Part shown: positions 5,644 through 11,833 of the stretch, in pieces
Numbering within the stretch: position 1 is the stretch's first letter
How the letters are laid out: the number at the start of each line of letters is the position of its first letter
Assembly (NCBI GenBank): GCA_947304495.1
Contig: CAMZBG010000036.1
Coordinates: 1 to 12,099 of the forward strand
Reading direction: 5' to 3'
DNA length: 12,099 bases
DNA from: an uncultured Clostridia bacterium
GTDB lineage: Bacteria; Bacillota_I; Bacilli_A; RF39; UBA660
Program-made: the position numbers and the translations under genes
The notes under the pieces: generated by a model
What the model was told of the DNA's origin: nothing
Database searches by the model: none
The model's input: only the letters and a program-made list of their open reading frames with translations

Positions 5644-6534
5644 ATGGAAAAAAGTATCGTATATTTTACTAAGGAAATTACTCCTGAATCATTAATTAAA
5701 ATCTATGAAAAATTAGGAGTTACGTTAACTGGTAATATTGGCGTTAAAGTATCAACAGGAGAAGATGGTGCTAAAGGTTACTTGAAAGCAGATCTAATAG
5801 GACCCTTTGTCAAAAAATTAAATGGCACTATTATCGAATGCAATACAGCTTATCCAGGAGCTAGAACTAATGCTAAAAAACATATGAAAGTAGCTGAAAA
5901 ACATGGCTTTACTTCATTTGCTAATGTCGATATAATGGATGCTAATGGTGAATTTAAAATACCTGTAAATAAAGGAAAACATTTAAAGTATGACATCATT
6001 GGTGAAAACTTCAAAAACTATGATGCCATTGTCAATTTAGCTCATGGCAAAGGACATGTTACCGGTGGCTTTGGGGCTAATCTTAAAAACCAATCAATTG
6101 GAATTGCCTCACGTAATGGTAAAGCTTATATTCACTCTTGTGGTCAAGATGAAAATCCTATTACTGCATGGAGTAAACCATATGAACAAATCGAATTTAT
6201 TGAATCTATGGCTGAAGCAGCTACTGCTGTAGCAGACTATTTAAAAGAAAATAATAAACCAATAGTGTATATTACTGTAGCTAATGCCTTATCTGTAGAT
6301 TGTGACTGTGATTCTCATCAAGGTGATCCTGTTATGGAAGATATTGGTATCTTTGCTTCATTAGATCCAGTTGCCAATGATCAAGCATTCATAGATGCTA
6401 TATGGAATAGTGAAGATAAAGGAGCAGCTAAATTACAAGAAAGAATTGATACTAGACTTGGTAGAGAAATATTACCATATGCTAAGTCTCTAGGTCTAGG
6501 TACTACAGAATATGAATTAATAGAAATAGATTAA
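5644..6534 (+). CDS. DUF362 domain protein (Fe-S-centre-associated family, function unproven)
   Basis: The product has 296 residues, starting at ATG 5644 with AAAGGAAAA upstream. The whole length matches the short DUF362 form. It has a KVSTGE/YLK-type N-terminus; ECNTAYPGAR near 60; NLAHGKGHVTGGFGANLKNQSIGIASRNGK near 132-160, the family's most conserved block; and SVDCDCDSHQGDPVMEDIGIFASLDPVANDQA near 215-245, with two Cys and several acidic residues. Many relatives carry an additional ferredoxin-like 4Fe-4S domain, which is missing here. The annotation '[Fe-S] center protein' is widespread but the reaction is not established. It is cytosolic with no membrane segment. It stands alone between a promoter and a terminator, so the neighbours give no functional clue. 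Confidence 0.9.
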   Translation: MEKSIVYFTKEITPESLIKIYEKLGVTLTGNIGVKVSTGEDGAKGYLKADLIGPFVKKLNGTIIECNTAYPGARTNAKKHMKVAEKHGFTSFANVDIMDANGEFKIPVNKGKHLKYDIIGENFKNYDAIVNLAHGKGHVTGGFGANLKNQSIGIASRNGKAYIHSCGQDENPITAWSKPYEQIEFIESMAEAATAVADYLKENNKPIVYITVANALSVDCDCDSHQGDPVMEDIGIFASLDPVANDQAFIDAIWNSEDKGAAKLQERIDTRLGREILPYAKSLGLGTTEYELIEID

Positions 6535-6556
6535 CAGATGTAATCTGTTTTTCTTT
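6533..6556 (+). terminator. Rho-independent terminator after the DUF362 gene
   Basis: AACAGAT with ATCTGTT encloses a three-base loop and is followed by TTT-C-TTTT. The stem overlaps the stop codon of the gene. Confidence 0.85.
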
Positions 6557-6574
6557 TATAACATAATATTTAAT

Positions 6575-6943
6575 ATGAATCATAAATTAAAAGAAATTTC
6601 TACTGAAAACTATATCTGGATTATTTATATCTTTATTATTATTGCCAGTTGGTATTCCAATAGCTTAGAGAGAAAGTATTTTTTAACTAATAATAAAATA
6701 TATAAAGATAAGTATAATCAAATATTAACTAATATTTTTACAATTCTTTTATTTATCTATTTCTATTTTTTTAAGAGTTCCATCGAAAGTATTAATTCTC
6801 TAAAGATAAACGATAATATAAAAAAGAAAAATTTAACATATCTTTCATCACTAAGTTCATTTCTTATTGTTATAAGTGGTATTATCTACCTATATATTGC
6901 TATTACCGATGAAAATATCGATGTTGAAATAGCATTTAATTAA
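6575..6943 (+). CDS. Small three-helix membrane protein, unknown function
   Basis: The product has 122 residues with three hydrophobic segments at about 13-31, 48-66 and 89-110, rich in Ile, Leu, Phe and Tyr. They are separated by a basic loop (ERKYFLTNNKIYKDKY) and a polar loop with Lys-Lys-Lys near 83. The C-terminus is acidic (DENIDVEIAFN). I do not recognise the family. There is no Shine-Dalgarno sequence before the ATG, and only about 18 bases separate it from the preceding terminator. A TATAAC box at 6557-6562 would start RNA only a few bases before the ATG, so it may be translated from a nearly leaderless message. Codon use is like the neighbours, which supports a real gene. No terminator follows directly. 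Confidence 0.6.
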   Translation: MNHKLKEISTENYIWIIYIFIIIASWYSNSLERKYFLTNNKIYKDKYNQILTNIFTILLFIYFYFFKSSIESINSLKINDNIKKKNLTYLSSLSSFLIVISGIIYLYIAITDENIDVEIAFN

Positions 6944-6980
6944 TTACTTTACACTATATGTATAATAATAAGTAAACAAA

Positions 6981-7009
6981 TTGCCTAGAATACTAGAATA
7001 TGCTAAAAT
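6981..7009 (+). promoter_or_regulatory. Strong promoter of the 66-residue acidic protein
   Basis: TTGCCT (6981-6986), 17 bases, then TAAAAT (7004-7009) with an upstream TG at 7001-7002 combines a good -35 with an extended -10. Transcription would begin near 7016, leaving a short leader that is mostly the ribosome binding site. Confidence 0.7.
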
Positions 7010-7034
7010 ATAATTAGAAAATAAAGGAGGAAAT

Positions 7035-7235
7035 ATGGAAGAACCAAAAATAGAAAATGGTGAAATACCAATAGATGATTTAGATAATGTCGGTAACTAC
7101 TATAATCAAGAAATAGCCCAAGAGGAGGCCCTTAACAATCCAAGTTTATATAGACAAAGTCAAATAGATGCTTTAAGAGCCGAAAGAGAAGTATTAACTG
7201 AAGAAGAAAGAGAAAGAAGTTCTGTAAGTCGTTAA
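7035..7235 (+). CDS. Small acidic protein, unknown function
   Basis: The product has 66 residues, starting at ATG 7035 behind a near-perfect AAAGGAGG four bases upstream. It is very acidic and polar (many Glu, Asp, Asn, Gln), with no hydrophobic core segment, no Cys and no Trp. The N-terminal half looks disordered (EEPKIENGEIPIDDLDNVGNYY). The C-terminal half could form one charged helix (QIDALRAEREVLTEEERERS). Its own strong promoter and terminator mark it as a genuine, probably well-expressed monocistronic gene. I recognise no family. Possible roles such as a small binding or regulatory protein are guesses. Confidence 0.7.
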   Translation: MEEPKIENGEIPIDDLDNVGNYYNQEIAQEEALNNPSLYRQSQIDALRAEREVLTEEERERSSVSR

Positions 7236-7264
7236 AAAAGAATAAATTAAATTATTCTTTTTTT
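7235..7264 (+). terminator. Rho-independent terminator after the small acidic protein gene
   Basis: AAAAAGAATAA (7235-7245) pairs with TTATTCTTTTT (7252-7262) around a six-base loop, with T continuing to 7264. The A-rich 5' arm would allow some function in the reverse direction too. Confidence 0.8.
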
Positions 7265-7272
7265 AATATATA

Positions 7273-7301
7273 TTTATTTTTTTGCTTGTAAATGCTATAA
7301 T
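7273..7301 (+). promoter_or_regulatory. Promoter of the RNA-modification operon
   Basis: TGCTATAAT (7293-7301) is a perfect extended -10, with a weak -35 TTTATT (7273-7278) at 17 bases. It lies 18 bases upstream of the methyltransferase ATG. Confidence 0.7.
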
Positions 7302-7318
7302 TAATTTGTGGTGATATT

Positions 7319-8044
7319 ATGTTAATAACATCTATTAATAATGATACAGTTAAAGAATTAGTTAAACTTAAAACCAAAAAGTATCGTGATCTTAATGATA
7401 TCTTCTTTGTTGAAGGTAAAGATTTATGTGATGAAGCATACAAAAGTGGTTTATTACGTGAATTATATATTCTAGATGGTAGTAAGAATTACTATGATGG
7501 CATACCATATACTTATATTAGTGAACCAGTAATGCAAAAAATAAGTGATTTAGAAAGTGTAACTGAATACTTTGGCATCTGTGCTAAGAAAGTAGAAACT
7601 GATATTGGTTCGAGAATTATTCTCTTAGATGATATCCAAGATCCAGGTAATTTAGGGACAATAATTCGTAGTGCTGTCGCTTTCGGCTTTGATACAGTGG
7701 TCCTAAGTCAAAGTACTGTCGATATGTATAATCCCAAAGTAGTACGCAGTACTAAAGGAATGCTCTTTAATATCAATATTATCGTGAGAGAATTAACTAC
7801 TTTTCTAAATGAATTAGAAGATTATACCATATATGGAACCGATGTTATTAATGGAATTAATATAAAAAAAGAAAATATTCCTTCTAAATTGGCTATTGTA
7901 ATTGGCAACGAAGGAAAAGGAATCAGTGATGAAGTGAGAGCTCATTGCCATAAGTTTATCTATATTCCAATGAATGAAGATTGTGAAAGCTTAAATGCTT
8001 CAGTAAGTGCTTCAATTCTAATGTATGAGGTATACAACAAATGA
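7319..8044 (+). CDS. SpoU/TrmH-family RNA 2'-O-methyltransferase
   Basis: The product has 241 residues, starting at ATG 7319 with GGTGAT upstream. The N-terminal part (about 1-90) is the L30e-like RNA-substrate-binding domain (NDTVKELVKLKTKKYRD, then FFVEGKDLCDEA). The C-terminal SPOUT methyltransferase domain carries the three family motifs: LLDDIQDPGNLGTIIRSA near 98-115 with the catalytic Arg, IVIGNEGKGIS near 190-200, and IPMNEDCESLNASVSASILMYE near 215-236. It uses S-adenosylmethionine to methylate a ribose in rRNA or tRNA in the cytosol. The sequence does not show which nucleotide; the closest type is the YsgA/RlmB-like group. It overlaps rimM by four bases (ATGA), so both belong to one RNA-maturation operon. 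Confidence 0.93.
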   Translation: MLITSINNDTVKELVKLKTKKYRDLNDIFFVEGKDLCDEAYKSGLLRELYILDGSKNYYDGIPYTYISEPVMQKISDLESVTEYFGICAKKVETDIGSRIILLDDIQDPGNLGTIIRSAVAFGFDTVVLSQSTVDMYNPKVVRSTKGMLFNINIIVRELTTFLNELEDYTIYGTDVINGINIKKENIPSKLAIVIGNEGKGISDEVRAHCHKFIYIPMNEDCESLNASVSASILMYEVYNK

Positions 8045-8535
8045 AATATATATTGATTGGTAAAATCGTAAATACTCATGGCTTAAAAGGTGAAATAAGA
8101 ATTCTTTCTAATTTTAAATATATTAAAAAAGTATTGATACCTGGTATGAAAGTATATATTGGTCATGATAAAATATGTGAACAGATAAATACCTATAGAC
8201 ATCATAAAATATTTGAAATGATTACTTTAGACGGATATAACAATATTGATGAAGTTTTAAAGTATAAAGGAGAATATATCTTTATTAATAGAGAAGATAT
8301 AAAACTAAATGAAAATGAATACCTAGATGAAGATATCATTGGTCTAAATGTTTATACTGATGATAAATACTTAGGTGTTGTTAACAGAATAGAAAATCAT
8401 AACGGTAACGAAGTATTATTTGTTATAGGAACAAATAAACACTATCTTATTCCTTATAATTTTGATATTATATTAAATATAGATTTGAAAACCAAAACTA
8501 TGAATGTAAAAAATATAACCGGATTATTTGATTAG
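8041..8535 (+). CDS. rimM: Ribosome maturation factor RimM
   Basis: The product has 164 residues. RimM binds ribosomal protein S19 and helps assemble the 30S head domain. The N-terminal RimM beta-barrel begins YILIGKIVNTHGLKGEIRI, the signature G-x-I-x-x-x-x-G-x-x-G-E. The C-terminal PRC-barrel runs from about residue 98 (DEDIIGLNVYTDDKYLG) to the usual ending with YLIPYNFDIILNIDLKTKTM and a final GLFD. The length is typical (about 165-175 in Bacilli). Its ATG overlaps the preceding stop (ATGA), and trmD follows 14 bases later, the standard rimM-trmD order. The ribosomal protein genes rpsP and rplS that normally flank this pair are absent here. Confidence 0.95.
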   Translation: MKYILIGKIVNTHGLKGEIRILSNFKYIKKVLIPGMKVYIGHDKICEQINTYRHHKIFEMITLDGYNNIDEVLKYKGEYIFINREDIKLNENEYLDEDIIGLNVYTDDKYLGVVNRIENHNGNEVLFVIGTNKHYLIPYNFDIILNIDLKTKTMNVKNITGLFD

Positions 8536-8549
8536 AACGGAGTGATATT

Positions 8550-9227
8550 ATGAAAATTGATATACTTAGCTTATTCCCAGAAATGTTTGATGGCTTTTTA
8601 AATACTTCAATTATCAAAAGAGCTATAGATAATGGCTATGTTAATATTAAAATTCATAATTTTAGAGATTATTCACTTGACAAACACGGTAGAGTAGATG
8701 ATTATCCATATGGCGGCGGAGCTGGAATGATTCTTATGTGTGAACCAATATTTAGAGCTATTGAAGCCATTAAAACTGATGATTCAATTGTCATTATGAT
8801 GAGTCCATCTGGTAGGGTATTCAAGCAAGAAATAGCTCTAGATTTATCAAAGAAAAAACACCTAATATTATTATGTGGTCACTATGAAGGCTTTGATGAA
8901 AGAATCAGAAGCATCGTCGATATGGAACTGTCGATTGGTGATTATATTCTTACTGGTGGTGAAGTACCTGCTATGGCCATAACTGATGCCATTACTAGAC
9001 TTATTCCTGGCGTCATTAGTACTGATAGTCTAACTACCGAAAGCTTTGATGATGGCTTACTTGATTATCCCAATTATACTCGCCCTGAAGAATTTAGAGG
9101 TATGAGAGTACCTGAAGTCTTACTATCTGGTCATCACAAAAATATTGAAAAATATCGTATGGACGAAAGAATAAAAAAGACCAATGCTAATAGATCAGAC
9201 TTGACAGGCGGTGATAACCATGACTAA
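8550..9227 (+). CDS. trmD: tRNA (guanine37-N1)-methyltransferase TrmD
   Basis: TrmD methylates G37 next to the anticodon of tRNAs reading CNN codons and prevents +1 frameshifting. It is a knotted SPOUT dimer using S-adenosylmethionine. The 225-residue product shows ILSLFPEMFDG at the N-terminus, DDYPYGGGAGM near 50-60, LLCGHYEGFDERI near 108-119, SIGDYILTGGEVPAM near 128-142 and YPNYTRPEEFRG near 173-184. Arg150 matches E. coli Arg154. The proposed general base (E. coli Asp169, in D-S-F) aligns with Glu164 (E-S-F), a conservative but unusual change. It is about 20 residues shorter at the C-terminus than B. subtilis TrmD. A GGAGTGAT ribosome binding site precedes it, and it overlaps the next gene by eight bases. 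Confidence 0.96.
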   Translation: MKIDILSLFPEMFDGFLNTSIIKRAIDNGYVNIKIHNFRDYSLDKHGRVDDYPYGGGAGMILMCEPIFRAIEAIKTDDSIVIMMSPSGRVFKQEIALDLSKKKHLILLCGHYEGFDERIRSIVDMELSIGDYILTGGEVPAMAITDAITRLIPGVISTDSLTTESFDDGLLDYPNYTRPEEFRGMRVPEVLLSGHHKNIEKYRMDERIKKTNANRSDLTGGDNHD

Positions 9228-9681
9228 TCGTAGTTATTATGTATCTAGAGATAAAGCCAAAAAAGAAACAGTTTATTTAGAATATGATAGTATTCAAGGA
9301 TATAATATTAAACCTAAAGTAAAAGAAAAAGATGCCATTCAAGTAAGCAAAATCATTTTTGTTAATCCTGAACTTAGTGAAAAACTAATCCGTAAAAAAA
9401 TAGATAATAAAATTAGTAATTTATTGGCAACCCTAAAACTTATCGAAGAAGATGAAAGTGGTGGCGAAGCTGCTATTAAAAAAAGTATTATCGACGCTGA
9501 ACAATTAAGAATTCAATTGCTTAATAAATATATTAAATATTTAGGACATACTTATGGTAATTTAACCATCGATAAAATTAATATTATTATTAGAGAATTG
9601 AGATATAAATTATATACTATTAGAGAAAAAGAATATGAAAAAGAAGTATATAACATGCAAGAATCTAGAAGAGGACGTTAG
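9220..9681 (+). CDS. Helical protein coupled to trmD, unknown function
   Basis: The start ATG 9220 is preferred over in-frame GTG 9211, because the latter lies inside the GGCGGTGAT ribosome binding site. The product has 153 residues, is basic overall, and has no signal peptide or membrane segment. About residues 1-50 contain beta-like strands (YYVSRDKAKKETVYLEYD, IQVSKIIFVN). Residues about 55-150 are strongly helical and charged: SEKLIRKKIDNKISNLLATL, then a Gly-Gly turn (ESGGEAAIKK), then long Lys/Arg/Tyr-rich helices ending RRGR. The eight-base overlap with trmD indicates coupled translation and a role near RNA modification or the ribosome, but this is context only. I do not recognise a family. 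A terminator overlaps its stop. Confidence 0.65.
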   Translation: MTNRSYYVSRDKAKKETVYLEYDSIQGYNIKPKVKEKDAIQVSKIIFVNPELSEKLIRKKIDNKISNLLATLKLIEEDESGGEAAIKKSIIDAEQLRIQLLNKYIKYLGHTYGNLTIDKINIIIRELRYKLYTIREKEYEKEVYNMQESRRGR

Positions 9682-9692
9682 TCCTCTTTTTT
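9669..9692 (+). terminator. Rho-independent terminator of the RNA-modification operon
   Basis: AAGAGGAC pairs with GTCCTCTT around a GTTA loop, followed by four T. The stem overlaps the last codons and the stop of the preceding gene. Confidence 0.9.
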
Positions 9693-9715
9693 CGACATTA
9701 TTATTAATTATTATA

Positions 9716-9724
9716 TGCTATATT
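9716..9724 (+). promoter_or_regulatory. Extended -10 promoter of the membrane-anchored protein gene
   Basis: TGCTATATT matches TGN plus TATATT, 16 bases before the ATG at 9740. The -35 region (CATTAT at about 9696-9701) is weak. Confidence 0.5.
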
Positions 9725-9739
9725 TTAATCGGTGATAAA

Positions 9740-10204
9740 ATGAAAAAAATAATAAAAGGAATAATTACTCCTACAATTATAGCTATATTATTAGGATATA
9801 TCTTAGGAACATATGTCTATAAAACTTATAGTGACAATCTATATGTAAATCTTACTAGCAGTAAATTATATCTTTTAGAGAACGGCGAATATGATACTAT
9901 CGAATCTATGCGCCAAGAAAATGATACTAATAACTATTTATATTATAAAGATCATAATAAATATAAATCAGTAGTTGGTATTACTAAGAATTATGATAAT
10001 ATCAAAAAAATAGAGAAACTTTATAATTATAATACTATTGTTTTAGAATACTATATTGATAATGATATTATTGATAATAGACAAGATGAATATGAAAAAA
10101 TTATCGATTCTACTTCTGATGAATTAAAACTAAAAGAAGCTGTAAATAATATTTTAAATCTTTATCGTAATGAAAATAAAATTCATCTAATTGCTATCAA
10201 TTAA
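9740..10204 (+). CDS. Membrane-anchored protein with possible SPOR-like extracellular domain
   Basis: The start ATG 9740 follows GGTGAT; an in-frame ATG at 9635 lies inside the preceding gene, before its terminator, and is rejected. The 154-residue product has a Lys-rich N-terminus (MKKIIKG), one hydrophobic segment at about 8-28 (anchor or uncleaved signal), and a polar exterior domain. Residues about 36-107 run strand-helix-strand, then NYLYYKDHNKYKSVVGITKN followed by a helix (NIKKIEKLYN) and a strand. That order and the 'Y-K-x-x-V-G-x-T-K-x' strand resemble SPOR domains, which bind denuded septal glycans, but the similarity is from pattern only. A role at the division septum would fit the nearby gpsB. 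The C-terminal helix (about 125-150) is charged. The cysteine desulfurase follows after 35 bases with no terminator between. Confidence 0.6.
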   Translation: MKKIIKGIITPTIIAILLGYILGTYVYKTYSDNLYVNLTSSKLYLLENGEYDTIESMRQENDTNNYLYYKDHNKYKSVVGITKNYDNIKKIEKLYNYNTIVLEYYIDNDIIDNRQDEYEKIIDSTSDELKLKEAVNNILNLYRNENKIHLIAIN

Positions 10205-10239
10205 GTTAAAACTAGTGTATACTTATATTGGTGATTTTT

Positions 10240-11361
10240 ATGATTTATTTAGATTATTCAGCAACAACTCCTGTCGATAAACAAGTATTAGATACATTTA
10301 ACAAGGTATGTATAGAGTATCCAGGTAATAGTAATTCTATTCATAGCCTAGGGGCTAAATCTAAACAATTAGAAGATTATGCTACCGAAAAGATTAGCAA
10401 ATTATTAAATGTTAAACCAAGTGAAATTATCTATACCAGTGGAGCTACTGAATCCAATAATACCGCTATTAAAGGTATATGCTTAAAATATCAAAATAGA
10501 GGCAAACATATAATAAGTACTAAATTAGAACATTCTTCAGTCATTGAATCATTAAATTATTTGCAAAAACAAGGATTTGAAATAGATTATGTAAAAATAA
10601 ATGAAGATGGATTAGTAGATTTAGAAGATTTGAAGAGTAAAATGCGTGATGATACTATTTTAGTAAGTATCTGTATGGTTGATAGTGAACTAGGTATAAG
10701 AGAACCAATTGAAGAAATTAGTAAAATCGTTAAAGAATATCCTAAATGTTATTTTCATTCAGATATTACTCAAGCTCTAGGCAAAATAAAAATTGATTTA
10801 TCCCTAGTTGATTTAGCAAGTATGTCTATGCATAAAATATTTGGTATGAAGGGAATAGGTATCTTATTCAAAAAAGAAAATATTGTCTTAGAACCACTTA
10901 TCAATGGTGGAAAAAGTACCACCATCTATAGAAGTGGTACTCCCGCATTACCTTTAATTGCTTCTTCAATGAAAGCTATAGAACTCATTTTACCTAATAT
11001 TAATAATAACTATGAATATGTAAGTAATCTTAACAAAACAATTACTAATAAATTAAAGGAATATCCTTTAGTACATATAAATAGTACTAATAATAGTATT
11101 CCTTATGTAATTAATCTAAGCATTAATAATATCAAACCAGAAACATTCATCCATGCTCTAGATAATTATGGTATCTACATATCAACTAAAAGCGCTTGTT
11201 CCGATGCCACATCTATGTCAACATCTGTCTACGAAGTAACTAAAGATGAATATTTAGCTAGCCATAGCCTAAGAATTAGCTTATCATATAAAGTAACTAT
11301 TGATGAAGTAAATGAATTTCTAGATAAATTTGATAAATGTTATCATTCTTTAAATATATGA
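10240..11361 (+). CDS. Cysteine desulfurase (IscS/NifS family)
   Basis: This PLP enzyme takes sulfur from cysteine as a protein-bound persulfide for Fe-S clusters or thiolated tRNA. The start ATG 10240 follows GGTGAT; TTG 10228 is rejected because it would overlap that site. The 373-residue product shows YLDYSATTPV at the N-terminus, TSGATESNN (about 67-75), His98 in EHSS, SDITQALGK (the Asp and Gln that hold PLP), SMHKIFGMKGIG with PLP-binding Lys199, YRSGTP, and STKSACSD with the sulfur-accepting Cys320. Departures from the usual family are VDSELG for the typical VNNE-G and GGKSTT for GGGQE. From memory these mark a subgroup in Erysipelotrichia-like Bacilli. No iscU, sufU or thiI lies beside it, so the sulfur acceptor cannot be told. 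Confidence 0.93.
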   Translation: MIYLDYSATTPVDKQVLDTFNKVCIEYPGNSNSIHSLGAKSKQLEDYATEKISKLLNVKPSEIIYTSGATESNNTAIKGICLKYQNRGKHIISTKLEHSSVIESLNYLQKQGFEIDYVKINEDGLVDLEDLKSKMRDDTILVSICMVDSELGIREPIEEISKIVKEYPKCYFHSDITQALGKIKIDLSLVDLASMSMHKIFGMKGIGILFKKENIVLEPLINGGKSTTIYRSGTPALPLIASSMKAIELILPNINNNYEYVSNLNKTITNKLKEYPLVHINSTNNSIPYVINLSINNIKPETFIHALDNYGIYISTKSACSDATSMSTSVYEVTKDEYLASHSLRISLSYKVTIDEVNEFLDKFDKCYHSLNI

Positions 11362-11385
11362 GTTCTAAAATAATAGAACTCTTTT
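11360..11385 (+). terminator. Rho-independent terminator after the cysteine desulfurase gene
   Basis: GAGTTCTA pairs with TAGAACTC around a six-base A/T loop, followed by TTTT. The stem begins in the stop codon. Confidence 0.85.
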
Positions 11386-11391
11386 CCTTAT

Positions 11392-11420
11392 TTGACTAAA
11401 TAGCTTAAATATGGTAAAAT
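11392..11420 (+). promoter_or_regulatory. Upstream promoter P1 of gpsB
   Basis: TTGACT (11392-11397), 17 bases, then TAAAAT (11415-11420), with TG at 11412-11413, make a good -35 plus extended -10. Start would be near 11427, about 80 bases before gpsB. Confidence 0.7.
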
Positions 11421-11431
11421 ACTAACTATCT

Positions 11432-11450
11432 TTTCACCAAATTGGCGAAA
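11432..11450 (+). repeat. Short inverted repeat between the two gpsB promoters (possible operator)
   Basis: TTTC-A-CCAA / TTGG-C-GAAA forms nine-base arms around one central base, with one mismatch. It lies just after the predicted P1 start and just before the P2 -35 box, where a bound protein could affect both. There is no T tract, so it is not a terminator. I do not recognise the motif. Confidence 0.4.
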
Positions 11451-11457
11451 TTATAAA

Positions 11458-11486
11458 TTGACAAAATAAGATAGATATCCTATAAT
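11458..11486 (+). promoter_or_regulatory. Consensus promoter P2 of gpsB-rnpB
   Basis: TTGACA (11458-11463), exactly 17 bases, then TATAAT (11481-11486) is a perfect SigA consensus. It starts RNA about 15 bases before the gpsB ATG and probably also feeds rnpB. It is the strongest promoter in the window, fitting the abundance of RNase P RNA. Confidence 0.85.
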
Positions 11487-11507
11487 TATAATAGAGGTGG
11501 TGTATCA

Positions 11508-11831
11508 ATGAATAATGATAATATAGCACTTACCATGAAGGATATTCTAGAGAAAGATTTTAAGATTGATGCTAGAGGATATAGAATGCAAGAAGTAGAT
11601 CAGTTTTTAGATATTATTATTAAAGATTATAACGAATATAATAGTATTATCAAAAAACTTACTCAAGAAAACAATGAATTAACTAGAGAAAATACAGATT
11701 TAAAACAAGAAATACGTAATTTAAAATCTAGTATCGAAACCGTAAAAGGTAAAGAAAAAGAAATAACCAATGTTGATTTATTAAGAAGAATAAGCCAATT
11801 AGAAAAGATTGTACTTGGAAAAGAAGAGTAG
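11508..11831 (+). CDS. gpsB: Cell-cycle protein GpsB (DivIVA family)
   Basis: GpsB is a cytosolic membrane-associated adaptor that ties penicillin-binding proteins to the divisome and the elongation machinery. The 107-residue product begins at ATG 11508 behind AGAGGTGGTG. Residues about 9-44 are the DivIVA N-terminal domain (TMKDILEKDF, then RGYRMQEVDQFLDIIIKDY, the family hallmark G-Y-x-x-x-x-V-D-x-F-L). Residues about 45-80 form a coiled coil. The C-terminus (NVDLLRRISQLEKIVLG) matches the short GpsB trimerisation motif and not the longer DivIVA tail. The length is close to B. subtilis GpsB (98). Two promoters precede it, and rnpB follows directly, the same order as in B. subtilis, which supports orthology. 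Confidence 0.95.
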   Translation: MNNDNIALTMKDILEKDFKIDARGYRMQEVDQFLDIIIKDYNEYNSIIKKLTQENNELTRENTDLKQEIRNLKSSIETVKGKEKEITNVDLLRRISQLEKIVLGKEE

Positions 11832-11833
11832 AA

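Noticed and set aside
9635..9739. Upstream start of the membrane-anchored protein at ATG 9635
   Set aside because: It lies inside the preceding gene, and its frame crosses a strong terminator; ATG 9740 has a GGTGAT site and gives a proper anchor.
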